DNA of 64,000 nucleotides from Candidatus Methylospira mobilis. Lineage in GTDB: Bacteria > Pseudomonadota > Gammaproteobacteria > Methylococcales > Methylococcaceae. Shown piece by piece: positions 8,081 through 16,410 of this stretch (positions are counted from its first letter, which is position 1; every line of letters begins with the position of its first letter). Location of the stretch: NCBI RefSeq assembly GCF_009498235.1, contig NZ_CP044205.1, forward strand, positions 305,716 through 369,715, read 5' to 3'. Both the position numbers and the translations under genes were made by a program. The notes beneath the pieces were generated by a model. That model had not been told where the DNA came from. It worked only from the letters and a program-made list of their open reading frames with translations, and did not search any database.

Positions 8081-10894
8081 ATGCCAACATATACACCAAG
8101 TTATTATGCATTTCCGACTGGGGCAACAGCCGGAACAGTAACTGTTGCAAGCGGTTTCAACACCAATTACACCAATGGACCCATCGGCGAAGTTTACGCG
8201 ATCGGCAATGCCTCGGCGGCAGTGATCAGCGCCCCGGTTACTCCTGCTACGACCGTAACCGGTTACCAGTTGTTGTACACGGTTTCCATTCAGGGCCTGG
8301 CTTCCGATTACACCGCGAGCGGTTATTACGGCAACATCACGCTGACCAGCAAGTCCACTGGTCAGGTTATCCAGTTCAAAATTCCGCAGCCGCCTGCAGG
8401 CGCCAATAACTACGGCGTCGATGTGCAGTTCACCAACGGCAGCCTTTCCTTCACCGGCAATACATCGGCCAGCGGCGCATGGACCATGTGGATGACCCAG
8501 GGCGGCACCACCAGCAACTGGGGCAACAGTTCCGTCGCGGTTCCGGCAACCGGCACATCCACGATTGATATCGGCAACTACGTTACTTCGACCCCTGCAG
8601 TGCTGAATGCGAGCGATACTTCGTCCGCCAACTTCCCGACCACTTACACCTTGACCACCGGCACCGACACCAACTCCAGCCTGGGTATTCCGTCCACGCT
8701 GACCAACGGTATCATCAGCGGTGCGCTGTCCAGCGGTGCTCAGACGCTGACTACGGGCGACAGCATTGTTGTAACCGGGACCGGCAACGTGCTTAATGCG
8801 ACGCTGGCAGGTGGCGTTAGCCCGACCTTGGGTACATGGTCTGGCGTGCAAACATTCAATTTGACGCCTAATGCGACAGGATCGGTAATTACTGCAACGG
8901 GCGTCACTGGTTTGACTACTTTGAATTTTACCAGTTCAGCGCTTACAGCGGGTCAGACCGTTTCTGTTCAGGGATTGGCTACCGCCCCAACAACAATTGG
9001 TTTGTCCAGTGACTCAGCGGGTACCTACCTTGTAGGTTCTACAATCGCAGCCTCTACAAATCTTGCGCTTAATGTTGCTACTGTTGGTGTTGGCACAGCA
9101 GCCGTTATACTCAACCTGACGCCCTACAACAGCAGCACGGTGGGATATACAGGCATCACCATCAACTCGACCGGCAGTACCAATTATCTGCAAGTGAATA
9201 CTGGCGCAAGCACTGAAACAAGTCTAACGGTTACAGGTAGTAGTTCTCTTTATTTGCAGAGTGGCGCGGTAGCAAATCAAAATAACATTACAACCATTGA
9301 TGCGTCACAAATGACCGCTGGCGGATTAGTGGTAGAAGGTTTGTCGACGATAACGACGGCAAATGGTGGTGGTACCCCTGCAACAAATGCATACCTTGGA
9401 TCGGGTTCGACACTATCAACATTCAAAGGCGGTTCTGCTGGGACCTATATTTTGGACTTAAGCGGTGTTACTACGGCATCTACGGTCACCGGGTTAACCG
9501 TAACGGATCTGTCTACTGCTACCAATACAGTAATTCTGAACAATTCAATTGTGGGTGTTGCGGGTGTGCTGACCGCTAATCTTACGAAGTTTGTCAATGT
9601 GCAGAATATTGGCGTTTACAATGGTACGGCCAGTGGCACAGCATCAACGATAAACGATGCTTATCTAAACGGGGCCACTACATTAAAACTGTATAACGAC
9701 GCAACGAATGCGTTTTTATTTGGCAACGTTACTGTTAATAATGCAATAAGTGGCTTGACCGTTGATTTCGGAGCGCTATTGCGGACAGCATCGGGAGATA
9801 CGGTTGCGGTAAATTCAGCGGCAACTACAGGTGCAAGCACTTTAACGTTAAAGTTTAACGGTCAAACAACAAATGATACATTTAACATTGGGTCGACAGG
9901 TGCTGGAGAGTCTAATGTTACCCTTAATGTAACCGGTACTGATGTGCTAAGTGGGGCAATTACATTTGTTGCCAACTCAGGTAATTCGGAAACAGTTAAT
10001 ATTACAGGGACTGGTAATTTGACATTAGGTGCAGCTGGTAACGCAGTTACGCTGACAGGCAATGGAACATCAATAATCGATTCTGGTACAGGTACATTGA
10101 ATATTGCTGGTACAGGCGCAAATGGAACCAATGCATCAGTGATTAATGCAGCGACTACAGCCGGTTTGACTATGGGTGGATTAGATACCTCTGCGTCAGG
10201 AGTAACAGTTACGGGTTCGACAAGCGTTTTGAATACCATCTTTGGTAGTGCGCAGTCCGATAATATAACCGCTAGCCTTGTTGGTGGAGATATTATTCGC
10301 GGTGGTGCAAAAGGTGACGTAATCAACCTGAATGCATCACATTCCGCTGGTGATACACTTAATTATGCTGTTGCGGATGTAGCCCTTGGAGGCGGTGGTG
10401 TAAACGCAATAACCATCACTAATGCTGATACAATTAATAACTTTATTGGCGGAGCAAGTAAAGATGTGTTGCAGGTATCAGTTGCTTTCGGTACATTGAC
10501 AGCACCTAGTAGTGCTACAGGTGTAGCATTTGTTGGTTCTGCAACTAATATTGGGACGACTCAATATGTTAATACTGTTGCTGGTGCCAATGGCACTAAG
10601 ACTGTAGTTGATTTCACGACGGCCGATAGTAATCTGACGAGTGGTGCCAGTACATTATTAACGACTCAAGCCGGTGTTACACAGGCTGTAGCAGATCTTA
10701 CTACCAATACATTGTTTACTACTACAACTGCTAGTAATCAGATTTTCCTGATACATGATGCAAGTAACAATGTTGCTGTAGTAGATGTAAACCACGCGAA
10801 CGCCGCGAATACCGCAATCCAGGCTGGTGAAGTTTCATTGCTCGGCGTTCTTGTTGGTGAAACCGGAACTTTTGTTGCTGGAAACTTTGCTTAA
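8081..10894 (+). CDS. Large secreted beta-repeat protein, S-layer / type I secretion-like
   Basis: This is a 937-aa acidic, Ser/Thr/Gly/Ala/Asn-rich protein with no N-terminal signal peptide and no Cys that I can see. It consists of many short beta-strand-like units. Near the C-terminus it carries degenerate RTX-like segments (LVGGDIIRGGAKGDVINL, then DTINNFIGGASKDVLQV) and a hydrophobic, aromatic tail ending GTFVAGNFA. That architecture fits type I secretion substrates, including RsaA-like S-layer proteins. The start is supported by GGAGAG 7 bases upstream, and a terminator follows. The first ~260 codons use GC-ending, uniform codons while the rest is AT-richer, suggesting a conserved, highly expressed front joined to a variable body. 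No ABC/MFP secretion partners are in the window. Confidence 0.7.
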   Translation: MPTYTPSYYAFPTGATAGTVTVASGFNTNYTNGPIGEVYAIGNASAAVISAPVTPATTVTGYQLLYTVSIQGLASDYTASGYYGNITLTSKSTGQVIQFKIPQPPAGANNYGVDVQFTNGSLSFTGNTSASGAWTMWMTQGGTTSNWGNSSVAVPATGTSTIDIGNYVTSTPAVLNASDTSSANFPTTYTLTTGTDTNSSLGIPSTLTNGIISGALSSGAQTLTTGDSIVVTGTGNVLNATLAGGVSPTLGTWSGVQTFNLTPNATGSVITATGVTGLTTLNFTSSALTAGQTVSVQGLATAPTTIGLSSDSAGTYLVGSTIAASTNLALNVATVGVGTAAVILNLTPYNSSTVGYTGITINSTGSTNYLQVNTGASTETSLTVTGSSSLYLQSGAVANQNNITTIDASQMTAGGLVVEGLSTITTANGGGTPATNAYLGSGSTLSTFKGGSAGTYILDLSGVTTASTVTGLTVTDLSTATNTVILNNSIVGVAGVLTANLTKFVNVQNIGVYNGTASGTASTINDAYLNGATTLKLYNDATNAFLFGNVTVNNAISGLTVDFGALLRTASGDTVAVNSAATTGASTLTLKFNGQTTNDTFNIGSTGAGESNVTLNVTGTDVLSGAITFVANSGNSETVNITGTGNLTLGAAGNAVTLTGNGTSIIDSGTGTLNIAGTGANGTNASVINAATTAGLTMGGLDTSASGVTVTGSTSVLNTIFGSAQSDNITASLVGGDIIRGGAKGDVINLNASHSAGDTLNYAVADVALGGGGVNAITITNADTINNFIGGASKDVLQVSVAFGTLTAPSSATGVAFVGSATNIGTTQYVNTVAGANGTKTVVDFTTADSNLTSGASTLLTTQAGVTQAVADLTTNTLFTTTTASNQIFLIHDASNNVAVVDVNHANAANTAIQAGEVSLLGVLVGETGTFVAGNFA

Positions 10895-10957
10895 TAATGT
10901 TAAGGAGAATCTGAAAAGACTCCAAGCTTTAAATTTTAGTTTAAATATATAATAAAG

Positions 10958-10990
10958 AACCCTGCCGAATCCAATTTGGCGGGGTTTTTT
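10958..10990 (+). terminator. Rho-independent terminator of the secreted-protein gene
   Basis: AACCCTGCC pairs with GGCGGGGTT across an 11-base loop, with one mismatch, and the stem runs into a T tract (10985-10990). It lies about 65 bases after the stop codon at 10894. Confidence 0.8.
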
Positions 10991-11093
10991 CTGTTTTAAG
11001 CCTTTTAGAAATAAGGAGTTGATAGGGAACAGACCACTGTTTTCAAGTCTCTGCCAAACTAAGTTTCTAAAGCAATCCACGCAAGGAGCAGTT

Positions 11094-11256
11094 ATGCCAC
11101 GCCGCGCCCGGCTCACGCTTCCGAATGTTCCGCTTCATCTGATCCAGCGCGGCAATAACCGACAAGCCTGTTTTTTCACTGACGAAGACTACCGCATGTA
11201 CCTGGATTGGTTGACTCTGTATGCTGACCAGTACGGTTGCCGGATACATGCTTATG
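11094..11256 (+). pseudogene. RAYT (REP-associated tyrosine transposase) N-terminal fragment, copy 1
   Basis: These bases encode MPRRARLTLPNVPLHLIQRG and on to IHAY, nearly identical to the intact gene at 12041. The match stops just before the HUH (NHVHLLL) catalytic motif, where a REP-like motif and the leader of the DUF3782 gene are joined. It is therefore catalytically dead. The 5' leader with AAGGAGCAG is retained. Confidence 0.85.
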
Positions 11257-11400
11257 AAAATAATAGGGGACAGACCACTGTTTTATCAATCGATGATGTG
11301 CATAATAGTTGTTATGTTAAGTCGCATGGGCAAGCGGACGGTGATTACCCTCCAGGTAAGTCTCTGTTAAAATGATAAACAGATAAAGTGGAGGTTCCCC

Positions 11401-11961
11401 ATGTCCGCAGTAGCAGATGATATTTGGGCGATATTACGCGAATTAGCCCAGTCGCAAAAAGAGACTGATCGTAAGTTCCAGGACACAGACAAGAAGTTCC
11501 AGGATACAGATCGCAAAATCAAGGAAGTAACAGCGAGTATTGGCCGACTGGGAAATCGCCTGGGCGACTTTATTGAGGATGCAGTGCGTCCGGCAGCCGT
11601 GCGTCTGTTTCAGAAACGAGGAATTGATGTGCATGAAGTTCATCAAAGCGTCAGTTCCCAGCGGGGTAATGAAGGCATCGAGATAGATTTGCTGGTGGTT
11701 AACAACAGCGAGATTGTAGCAATTGAATGCAAAAGCAATTTGAGCGTTGATGATGTCAATGAGCATTTGGTGCGGCTGGCTAAACTGAAAAAGCTGCTGC
11801 CGGCTTACGCGGATAAGCAGGTAATCGGAGCGGTGGCTTCAATGGTAATAGAAGACAACGTAGCGCAGTACGCTTATCGGAAGGGGTTGTATGTAATCGG
11901 ACAAAGCGGCGATCACCTGGAGATTCGAAATATTGAGCCATTTGATGCGACTGTTTGGTAA
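11401..11961 (+). CDS. DUF3782-type coiled-coil PD-(D/E)XK nuclease-like protein, copy 1
   Basis: This is a 186-aa protein. Residues about 15-55 form a charged heptad coiled coil with the unit QDTDKKF/QDTDRKI. The C-terminal half has the restriction-like core: EGIEIDLLVVN, then IVAIECKSNL, giving the D...ExK arrangement of PD-(D/E)XK nucleases, and a later NVAQYAYRKGLYVI. GGAGG sits 9 bases before the ATG. The gene lies between a RAYT fragment and an intact RAYT and is repeated at 14023. The biological role of this family is unknown to me; a DNA-processing role tied to the REP/RAYT unit is only a suggestion from the linkage. Confidence 0.82.
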   Translation: MSAVADDIWAILRELAQSQKETDRKFQDTDKKFQDTDRKIKEVTASIGRLGNRLGDFIEDAVRPAAVRLFQKRGIDVHEVHQSVSSQRGNEGIEIDLLVVNNSEIVAIECKSNLSVDDVNEHLVRLAKLKKLLPAYADKQVIGAVASMVIEDNVAQYAYRKGLYVIGQSGDHLEIRNIEPFDATVW

Positions 11962-11970
11962 GGAGTTGAT

Positions 11971-12736
11971 GGGGGACAGACCACTGTTTTCGAGTCTCTG
12001 CCAAACTAAGTTTCTAAAGCAATCCACGCAAGGAGCAGTTATGCCACGCCGCGCCCGGCTCACGCTTCCGAATGTTCCGCTTCATCTGATCCAGCGCGGC
12101 AATAACCGACAAGCCTGTTTTTTCACTGACGAAGACTACCGCATGTACCTGGATTGGCTGACTCTGTATGCTGACCAGTACGGTTGCCGGATACATGCTT
12201 ATGTGCTGATGACCAACCATGTGCATTTGCTGCTATCGGCTGACCGGGCAGACGCTCCGGGATTTTTGATGAAAGCGCTCGGCCAGCGTTATGTGCAGTA
12301 TGTGAATCGCACCTATCGACGTAGCGGCACGCTCTGGGAAGGACGTTATCGGTCTTGTCCAACACAAGAAGAAACGTATCTATTGGCTTGCCGGCGCTAC
12401 ATCGAACTCAATCCGCTACGCGCGGAAATGGTGGCTCATCCCGCGGAATATCGCTGGTCAAGTTACCGGGCGAACGCGCAAGGCGAATTTAATACGCTAT
12501 TGAAGCGCCATCCCTTATATGAGGCATTGGGAGCGGATATGGCGGAAAGACAGAGGGCATACCGGGAAATATTTCGTTACCAACTCGATCAAGGATTGGT
12601 CGATGAAATTCGGCATGCGACCAATGGAAATTATGCGTTGGGCAATGAGCATTTCGCCGCACAAATTTCGTCTGCCCTTGGAAGAAGAGCTTTTCCCGGC
12701 AAATCGGGACGCCCATGTAAAACAGTGGCCTGTCCC
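11971..12736 (+). mobile_element. RAYT element with 17-bp inverted ends
   Basis: GGACAGACCACTGTTTT (11974-11990) faces AAAACAGTGGCCTGTCC (12719-12735), inverted with one mismatch, around a complete RAYT gene. The right end overlaps the last codons of the gene. No target duplication is seen, as expected for HUH/Y1 enzymes. Confidence 0.65.
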
Positions 12737-12739
12737 TGA
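12041..12739 (+). CDS. REP-associated tyrosine transposase (RAYT), intact copy
   Basis: This is a 232-aa Y1 transposase of the IS200/RAYT group. It opens MPRRARLTLPNVPLHLIQRG, has the HUH metal motif in MTNHVHLLLSAD (about residues 66-77), and continues with LWEGRYRSC and the Tyr-bearing YLLACRRYIELNPLRAEMV region, then WSSYRANA. RAYTs nick single-stranded REP hairpins. I chose the start at ATG 12041 behind AAGGAGCAG because all copies begin there; an upstream in-frame extension to 11933 crosses the repeat leader. The neighbouring REP-like motifs and two truncated copies show that the family has been active here. Confidence 0.92.
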   Translation: MPRRARLTLPNVPLHLIQRGNNRQACFFTDEDYRMYLDWLTLYADQYGCRIHAYVLMTNHVHLLLSADRADAPGFLMKALGQRYVQYVNRTYRRSGTLWEGRYRSCPTQEETYLLACRRYIELNPLRAEMVAHPAEYRWSSYRANAQGEFNTLLKRHPLYEALGADMAERQRAYREIFRYQLDQGLVDEIRHATNGNYALGNEHFAAQISSALGRRAFPGKSGRPCKTVACP

Positions 12740-12919
12740 AGATTCTTCGAAAGGCTGTCCTTTAGTTTGCCGCATAAGAATTCTTATGTCAGGTTATGGA
12801 TGTTGGATGGTGGTAGACTCCGTTGGTTTTTAAGACGAAAGGTGAAGGGGCGGAATGCGGGTTGTCCCTATTTTGTTTGCAAGCCAGAACGATGTCTATT
12901 CATTTACGGAGATCAGGTC

Positions 12920-13189
12920 ATGCCCACAATCAGCATGTTCTACGGAATTATCATTGCGATGTTTTTTGAAATCAAGGAAAAGCATCATCTGCCGCATATT
13001 CATGTTCGTTATCAGGGTTACAAGGCATCAATATCCATTGAGGATGCCACGCTGCTTGCCGGCGAGTTTCCGCCTCGACAGTTGCGCATGGTGCAAGTGT
13101 GGATTGATTTGCATAGAGAGGAATTGTTGGCGGATTGGGAGCTTACAAAAGAGGGCGCCGAGCCTTTCAGAATCGAGCCGCTTAGGTGA
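12920..13189 (+). CDS. DUF4160 domain protein, copy 1
   Basis: This 89-aa protein begins MPTISMFYGIIIAMFFEIKE and contains HHLPHIHVRYQGYKA and the C-terminal LHREELLADWELTKEG, the DUF4160 pattern. GGAG lies 8 bases upstream of the ATG at 12920, which fits family length better than the earlier start at 12767. The stop overlaps the upstream part of the following DUF2442 frame. DUF4160-DUF2442 pairs are common in bacteria and have been suggested to be toxin-antitoxin-like; I see no proof of that here. Confidence 0.85.
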   Translation: MPTISMFYGIIIAMFFEIKEKHHLPHIHVRYQGYKASISIEDATLLAGEFPPRQLRMVQVWIDLHREELLADWELTKEGAEPFRIEPLR

Positions 13190-13200
13190 AGGAGATTGCA

Positions 13201-13443
13201 ATGTTGCTTGATGTGACCAATGTAACGGTGAAGTCGGATTTCATCCTTGTTCTTGAATTTGAAAATGGAGAAAGGCGCTCATTTAATATGGCTGCCTACC
13301 TAGGTGAGGAACCATGGGTGCGGCTCAAGTCTGGGAGTGCATTTCAGGGTGCTTACGTAGAAAATGGCACAGTAGCCTGGCCGGGAAATATTGATATCGA
13401 TCCGGAAACACTCTATGAATACTCAACCCCATTGTCAATCTGA
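13201..13443 (+). CDS. DUF2442 domain protein, copy 1
   Basis: This is an 80-aa protein (MLLDVTNVTVKSDFILVLEF ... GTVAWPGNIDIDPETLYEYS) with the DUF2442 ending W-x-x-x-x-D-I-x-P-E-x-L-Y. I chose ATG 13201 because AAGGAG lies 6-11 bases before it; the in-frame ATG at 13186 would overlap the DUF4160 stop by 4 bases and is also possible. It forms one transcription unit with the DUF4160 gene. Confidence 0.82.
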   Translation: MLLDVTNVTVKSDFILVLEFENGERRSFNMAAYLGEEPWVRLKSGSAFQGAYVENGTVAWPGNIDIDPETLYEYSTPLSI

Positions 13444-13447
13444 TTCT

Positions 13448-13702
13448 GATAGTTGATCAGGGCAATCGCGCTATGTTGCAGCGCTAACGTATTGATTTTT
13501 AGAAACTGGTAGCAATCATTGCGCTTGTAATGTTTCGCTATTTATGATGAGTAAACCGAATTTTTAGATTTAATCTCAAAAATTACGACGTTTTAAGCTC
13601 AATTAGAATGCAAAGTCATTCCGTAGCAAGCAAATTAAAAATTTCATTATCGTAAGTTATTGATTTTTGATCGACATAGCGCGATTGCCCTGGATAGTTG
13701 AT
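13448..13702. mobile_element. 235-bp MITE with 19-bp terminal inverted repeats and 10-bp target duplication
   Basis: CAGGGCAATCGCGCTATGT at 13458-13476 is exactly inverted at 13674-13692. The direct repeat GATAGTTGAT directly abuts both outer ends (13448-13457 and 13693-13702). The interior is AT-rich and non-coding. From memory, a terminal CAGGG with an 8-10-bp duplication fits ISAs1-family elements, so an ISAs1-type transposase elsewhere is the likely driver. It inserted just upstream of RAYT unit 2. Confidence 0.85.
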
Positions 13703-13772
13703 AGGGGACAAACCACTGTTTTCAAGTCTCTGCCAAACTAAATTTCTAAAGCAATCCACGCAAGGAGCAGTT

Positions 13773-13877
13773 ATGCCACGCCGCGCCCGGCTCACGCTTC
13801 CGAATGTTCCGCTGCATCTGATCCAGCGCGGCAATAACCGTCAAGCCTGTTTTTTCACTGACGAAGACTACCTCATG
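13773..13877 (+). pseudogene. RAYT N-terminal fragment, copy 2
   Basis: These 35 codons (MPRRARLTLPNVPLHLIQRG ... FFTDEDYLM) are nearly identical to the intact RAYT, then break into a REP-like motif at 13889. The truncation point is 18 codons earlier than in copy 1 (allowing for reading position), so the two junctions are not identical. It is dead. Confidence 0.85.
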
Positions 13878-14022
13878 AAAATAAATAGGGGACAGACCAC
13901 TGTTTTATCAATCGATGATGTGCATAATTTTTGTTATGTTAAGTCGCATGGGCAAGCGGACGGTGATTACCCTCCGGGTAAGTCTCTGTTAAGATGATAA
14001 ACAGATAAAGTGGAGGTTCCCC

Positions 14023-14604
14023 ATGTCCGCAGTTGCAGATGATATTTGGGCGATATTACGCGAATTAGCCCAGTCGCAAAAAGAGACTGATCGTAAGTTC
14101 CAGGACACAGACAAGAAGTTCCAGGATACAGACAAGAAGTTCCAGGATACAGATCGCAAAATCAAGGAAGTAACAGCGAGTATTGGCCGACTGGGAAATC
14201 GCCTGGGCGACTTTATTGAGGATGCAGTGCGTCCGGCAGCCGTGCGTCTGTTTCAGAAACGAGGAATTGATGTGCATGAAGTTCATCAAAGCGTCAGTTC
14301 CCAGCGGGGTAATGAAGGCATCGAGATAGATTTGCTGGTGGTTAACAACAGCGAGATTGTAGCAATTGAATGCAAAAGCAATTTGAGCGTTGATGATGTC
14401 AATGAGCATTTGGTGCGGCTGGCTAAACTGAAAAAGCTGCTGCCGGCTTACGCGGATAAGCAGGTAATCGGAGCGGTGGCTTCAATGGTAATAGAAGACA
14501 ACGTAGCGCAGTACGCTTATCGGAAGGGGTTGTATGTAATCGGACAAAGTGGCGATCACCTGGAGATTCGAAATATTGAGCCATTTGATGCGACTGTTTG
14601 GTAA
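14023..14604 (+). CDS. DUF3782-type coiled-coil PD-(D/E)XK nuclease-like protein, copy 2
   Basis: This 193-aa near-identical duplicate of the gene at 11401 has the same nuclease-like core (EGIEIDLLVVN; IVAIECKSNL). The only clear change is one extra 7-residue coiled-coil unit QDTDKKF (21 bases), so it has three units in place of two. The leader, including GGAGG and the RAYT-derived upstream sequence, is duplicated as well. After the stop, the match to unit 1 ends at GGAGTT and a stretch with an IS3 remnant follows in place of the REP motif and intact RAYT seen in unit 1. Confidence 0.82.
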   Translation: MSAVADDIWAILRELAQSQKETDRKFQDTDKKFQDTDKKFQDTDRKIKEVTASIGRLGNRLGDFIEDAVRPAAVRLFQKRGIDVHEVHQSVSSQRGNEGIEIDLLVVNNSEIVAIECKSNLSVDDVNEHLVRLAKLKKLLPAYADKQVIGAVASMVIEDNVAQYAYRKGLYVIGQSGDHLEIRNIEPFDATVW

Positions 14605-14699
14605 GGAGTTCCTGAATCCGTGTTGGTTAGAGTCAACAGAATAAAAGGGGTCAGATACCGTCTTGTAAGTCAAGCCTGAGACTTGAATGATTGACATCA

Positions 14700-15062
14700 A
14701 ACGGCTGCCCCGATTTGATCCTGCCCAGTTTCAGCAGACACATTGCCAAGCGACATTTTTAAGCTCAAAGGCCTCAGGGGACAAATAGCCCAGTTTCGAA
14801 TGAAGCCGTTTCCTATTGTAATACGCTTCGATGTAATCGAAGACGTGTTGTTTGGCATCGTTCCTGGTCGGGAATCGCTCTGCGTGGATCGCCTCGACTT
14901 TAAAGCTGTGATTGCAACTTTCCATGGCGGCATTATCGTAGCAATCACCTTTCTTGCTCATGCTGCAAATCAGTTGGTGTTTGGCCAGCAAAGCCTGATA
15001 GGCATTTCAACAATACTGACTACCTCGATCCGAATGGACGATAACCCCTTTCGGTCAATGCC
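14700..15062 (-). pseudogene. IS3-family transposase (OrfB) C-terminal remnant
   Basis: The minus strand encodes PKGVIVHSDRGSQY (second catalytic Asp block of the IS3 DDE domain), an in-frame TGA, and then MSKKGDCYDNAAMES with the catalytic Glu, YIEAYYNRKRLHSKLGYLSP and the usual C-terminus, stopping near 14731. OrfA and most of OrfB are missing, and the stop inactivates what remains. The left end, near 14700, may be the original IS end. The right end joins RAYT sequence at about 15060. Confidence 0.85.
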
Positions 15063-15336
15063 GGGCGAACGCGCAAGGCGAATTTAATACGCAATTGAAG
15101 CGCTATCCCTTATATGAGGCATTGGGAGCGGATATGGCGGAAAGACAGAGGGCATACCGGGAAATATTTCGTTACCAACTCGATCAAGGATTGGTCGATG
15201 AAATTCGGCATGCGACCAATGGAAATTATGCGTTGGGCAATGAGCATTTCGCCGCACAAATTTCGTCTGCCCTTGGAAGAAGAGCTTTTCCCGGCAAATC
15301 GGGACGCCCATGTAAAACAGTGGCCTGTCCCTGAAT
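15060..15336 (+). pseudogene. RAYT C-terminal fragment
   Basis: This matches the last 90 or so codons of the intact RAYT (from PGERARRI-frame DNA GCCGGGCGAACGCGCAAGGC through KTVACP and the inverted REP motif at 15314-15331), with a few substitutions. The front two-thirds are replaced by the IS3 remnant. It marks the right end of repeat unit 2. Confidence 0.82.
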
Positions 15337-15392
15337 GATTCTTATCAGTAAAAAAGGAAGGCTGGGCATAGGTATTTTTTCGGAGAAAATCC

Positions 15393-15809
15393 ATGAGTGT
15401 TGCGTTGCGGCTATATGAACAGCTAACCGAGGCTCCCGATGAGAGGACCAAGGCGCGTTTGATCGCAGAGGCGTTTGAGCAACTTGAAGAGCGTTATCCT
15501 CAGTTGAAGGATGTCGCGACGCAAAGCCAGGTGCGTGAAACCGAATTGCGGCTGCAAAAGGAAATCAAGGAGGTTGAAGCCAGGCTGGCCATGGAGATCA
15601 AGGAGGTTGAAGCCAGGCTGGTCACGGAGATCAACAAGCTGGCAGTGGAGATTAAGTCTGTCGATGCGTCCCTGCGCCTGGAGATCAGGAGCGTAGAAGT
15701 CAAGATAGCGGAAACCAGGGCTGATCTTATCCGCTGGGTGGTTGCGGTAGGTATTCTTCAAACAACGTTGTTGACAGGCGTATTACTGAAAATCGCACAC
15801 CTGATTTAA
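15393..15809 (+). CDS. Coiled-coil protein with C-terminal membrane anchor (DUF1640-like)
   Basis: This is a 138-aa protein. After a helical head (MSVALRLYEQLTEAPDERTK), residues about 50-112 form a long charged coiled coil with repeats such as EIKEVEARL. One hydrophobic segment near residues 117-136 (WVVAVGILQTTLLTGVLLKI) ends the chain. This layout resembles DUF1640/CCDC90-type proteins. GGAG lies 9 bases before the ATG. The family's role in bacteria is not established. It sits among transposon remnants but has an intact frame. Confidence 0.7.
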   Translation: MSVALRLYEQLTEAPDERTKARLIAEAFEQLEERYPQLKDVATQSQVRETELRLQKEIKEVEARLAMEIKEVEARLVTEINKLAVEIKSVDASLRLEIRSVEVKIAETRADLIRWVVAVGILQTTLLTGVLLKIAHLI

Positions 15810-16138
15810 AGAATATCAAAGTAAAGAAGAAAAAGGGATAGACCACTGTTTTAAAGCCTCTACTACACTTGATTTTTTAACGCAACTTACGCAAAGAACA
15901 ATTATGCCTTATGTTAAGGACCCCCACTTAATTATTGATGACCGGTAACTTATCGCGGAATGAAGGGGGTATTTATTGGAAAAAGGGGCAGATTTTATGT
16001 TTGCATCCTCCGATAGGCTTGCCTTTCGCTATGCATAGTTTGTCATGTTAAATCATTGGTGTGGGTGGTAACACATTGAATGTTGATGGCCTATTTAATC
16101 TAAACTTTAAAAATTACAGTCCTGCCGGAGATTTCTCT
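15810..16138. other. Gene-free stretch with degraded RAYT leader
   Basis: 15841-15906 resembles the RAYT 5' leader (GACCACTGTTTTAAAGCCTC ... CAATTATGCC) but the coding part is gone. GTTAAGGACCCCCACTTAAT (near 15914) and GAAGGGGGTATTTATTGG look like further mobile-element debris. I see no gene. Confidence 0.5.
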
Positions 16139-16400
16139 ATGCCATCTATCAGTATGTTCTATGGGATTCTCATCCAAATGTTCTGGGATGACCATGCTCC
16201 CCCGCACTTTCATGCGACTTATGGGGAATATAAGGCGACTGTTAATATCAGGGAATTATGTGTTAACGAGGGTGAGTTGCCCGCGTCGGGCAAACCAGTT
16301 GGTTCTTGACTGGGCCGAGTTGCACCAGGCAGAGTTGTTGGCCGATTGGGATCTGTGTCAAGCCAACCAGCTTCCACGTCCGATTGCTCCATTAAAATAG
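16139..16400 (+). pseudogene. DUF4160 gene, copy 2, frameshifted
   Basis: The frame opens MPSISMFYGILIQMFWDDHA with APPHFHATYGEYKA, a clear DUF4160 start preceded by GGAG. At about 16288 (CCCGCGTCGGGCAAAC) one extra base shifts the frame and gives a stop at 16309. The other frame continues RANQLVLDWAELHQAELLAD to 16400, the family C-terminus. Removing one T restores a full-length protein, so this is a recent single-base lesion or a sequencing error. Confidence 0.8.
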
Positions 16401-16410
16401 TATAGGTGCC

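Noticed and set aside
8048..8851. 267-aa minus-strand frame, Gly/Arg-rich
   Set aside because: It is antisense to the codon-biased front of the secreted-protein gene; long antisense frames are expected there.
8081..10894. Autotransporter or adhesin with signal peptide
   Set aside because: There is no N-terminal signal peptide and no C-terminal beta-barrel; the RTX-like tail fits type I secretion better.
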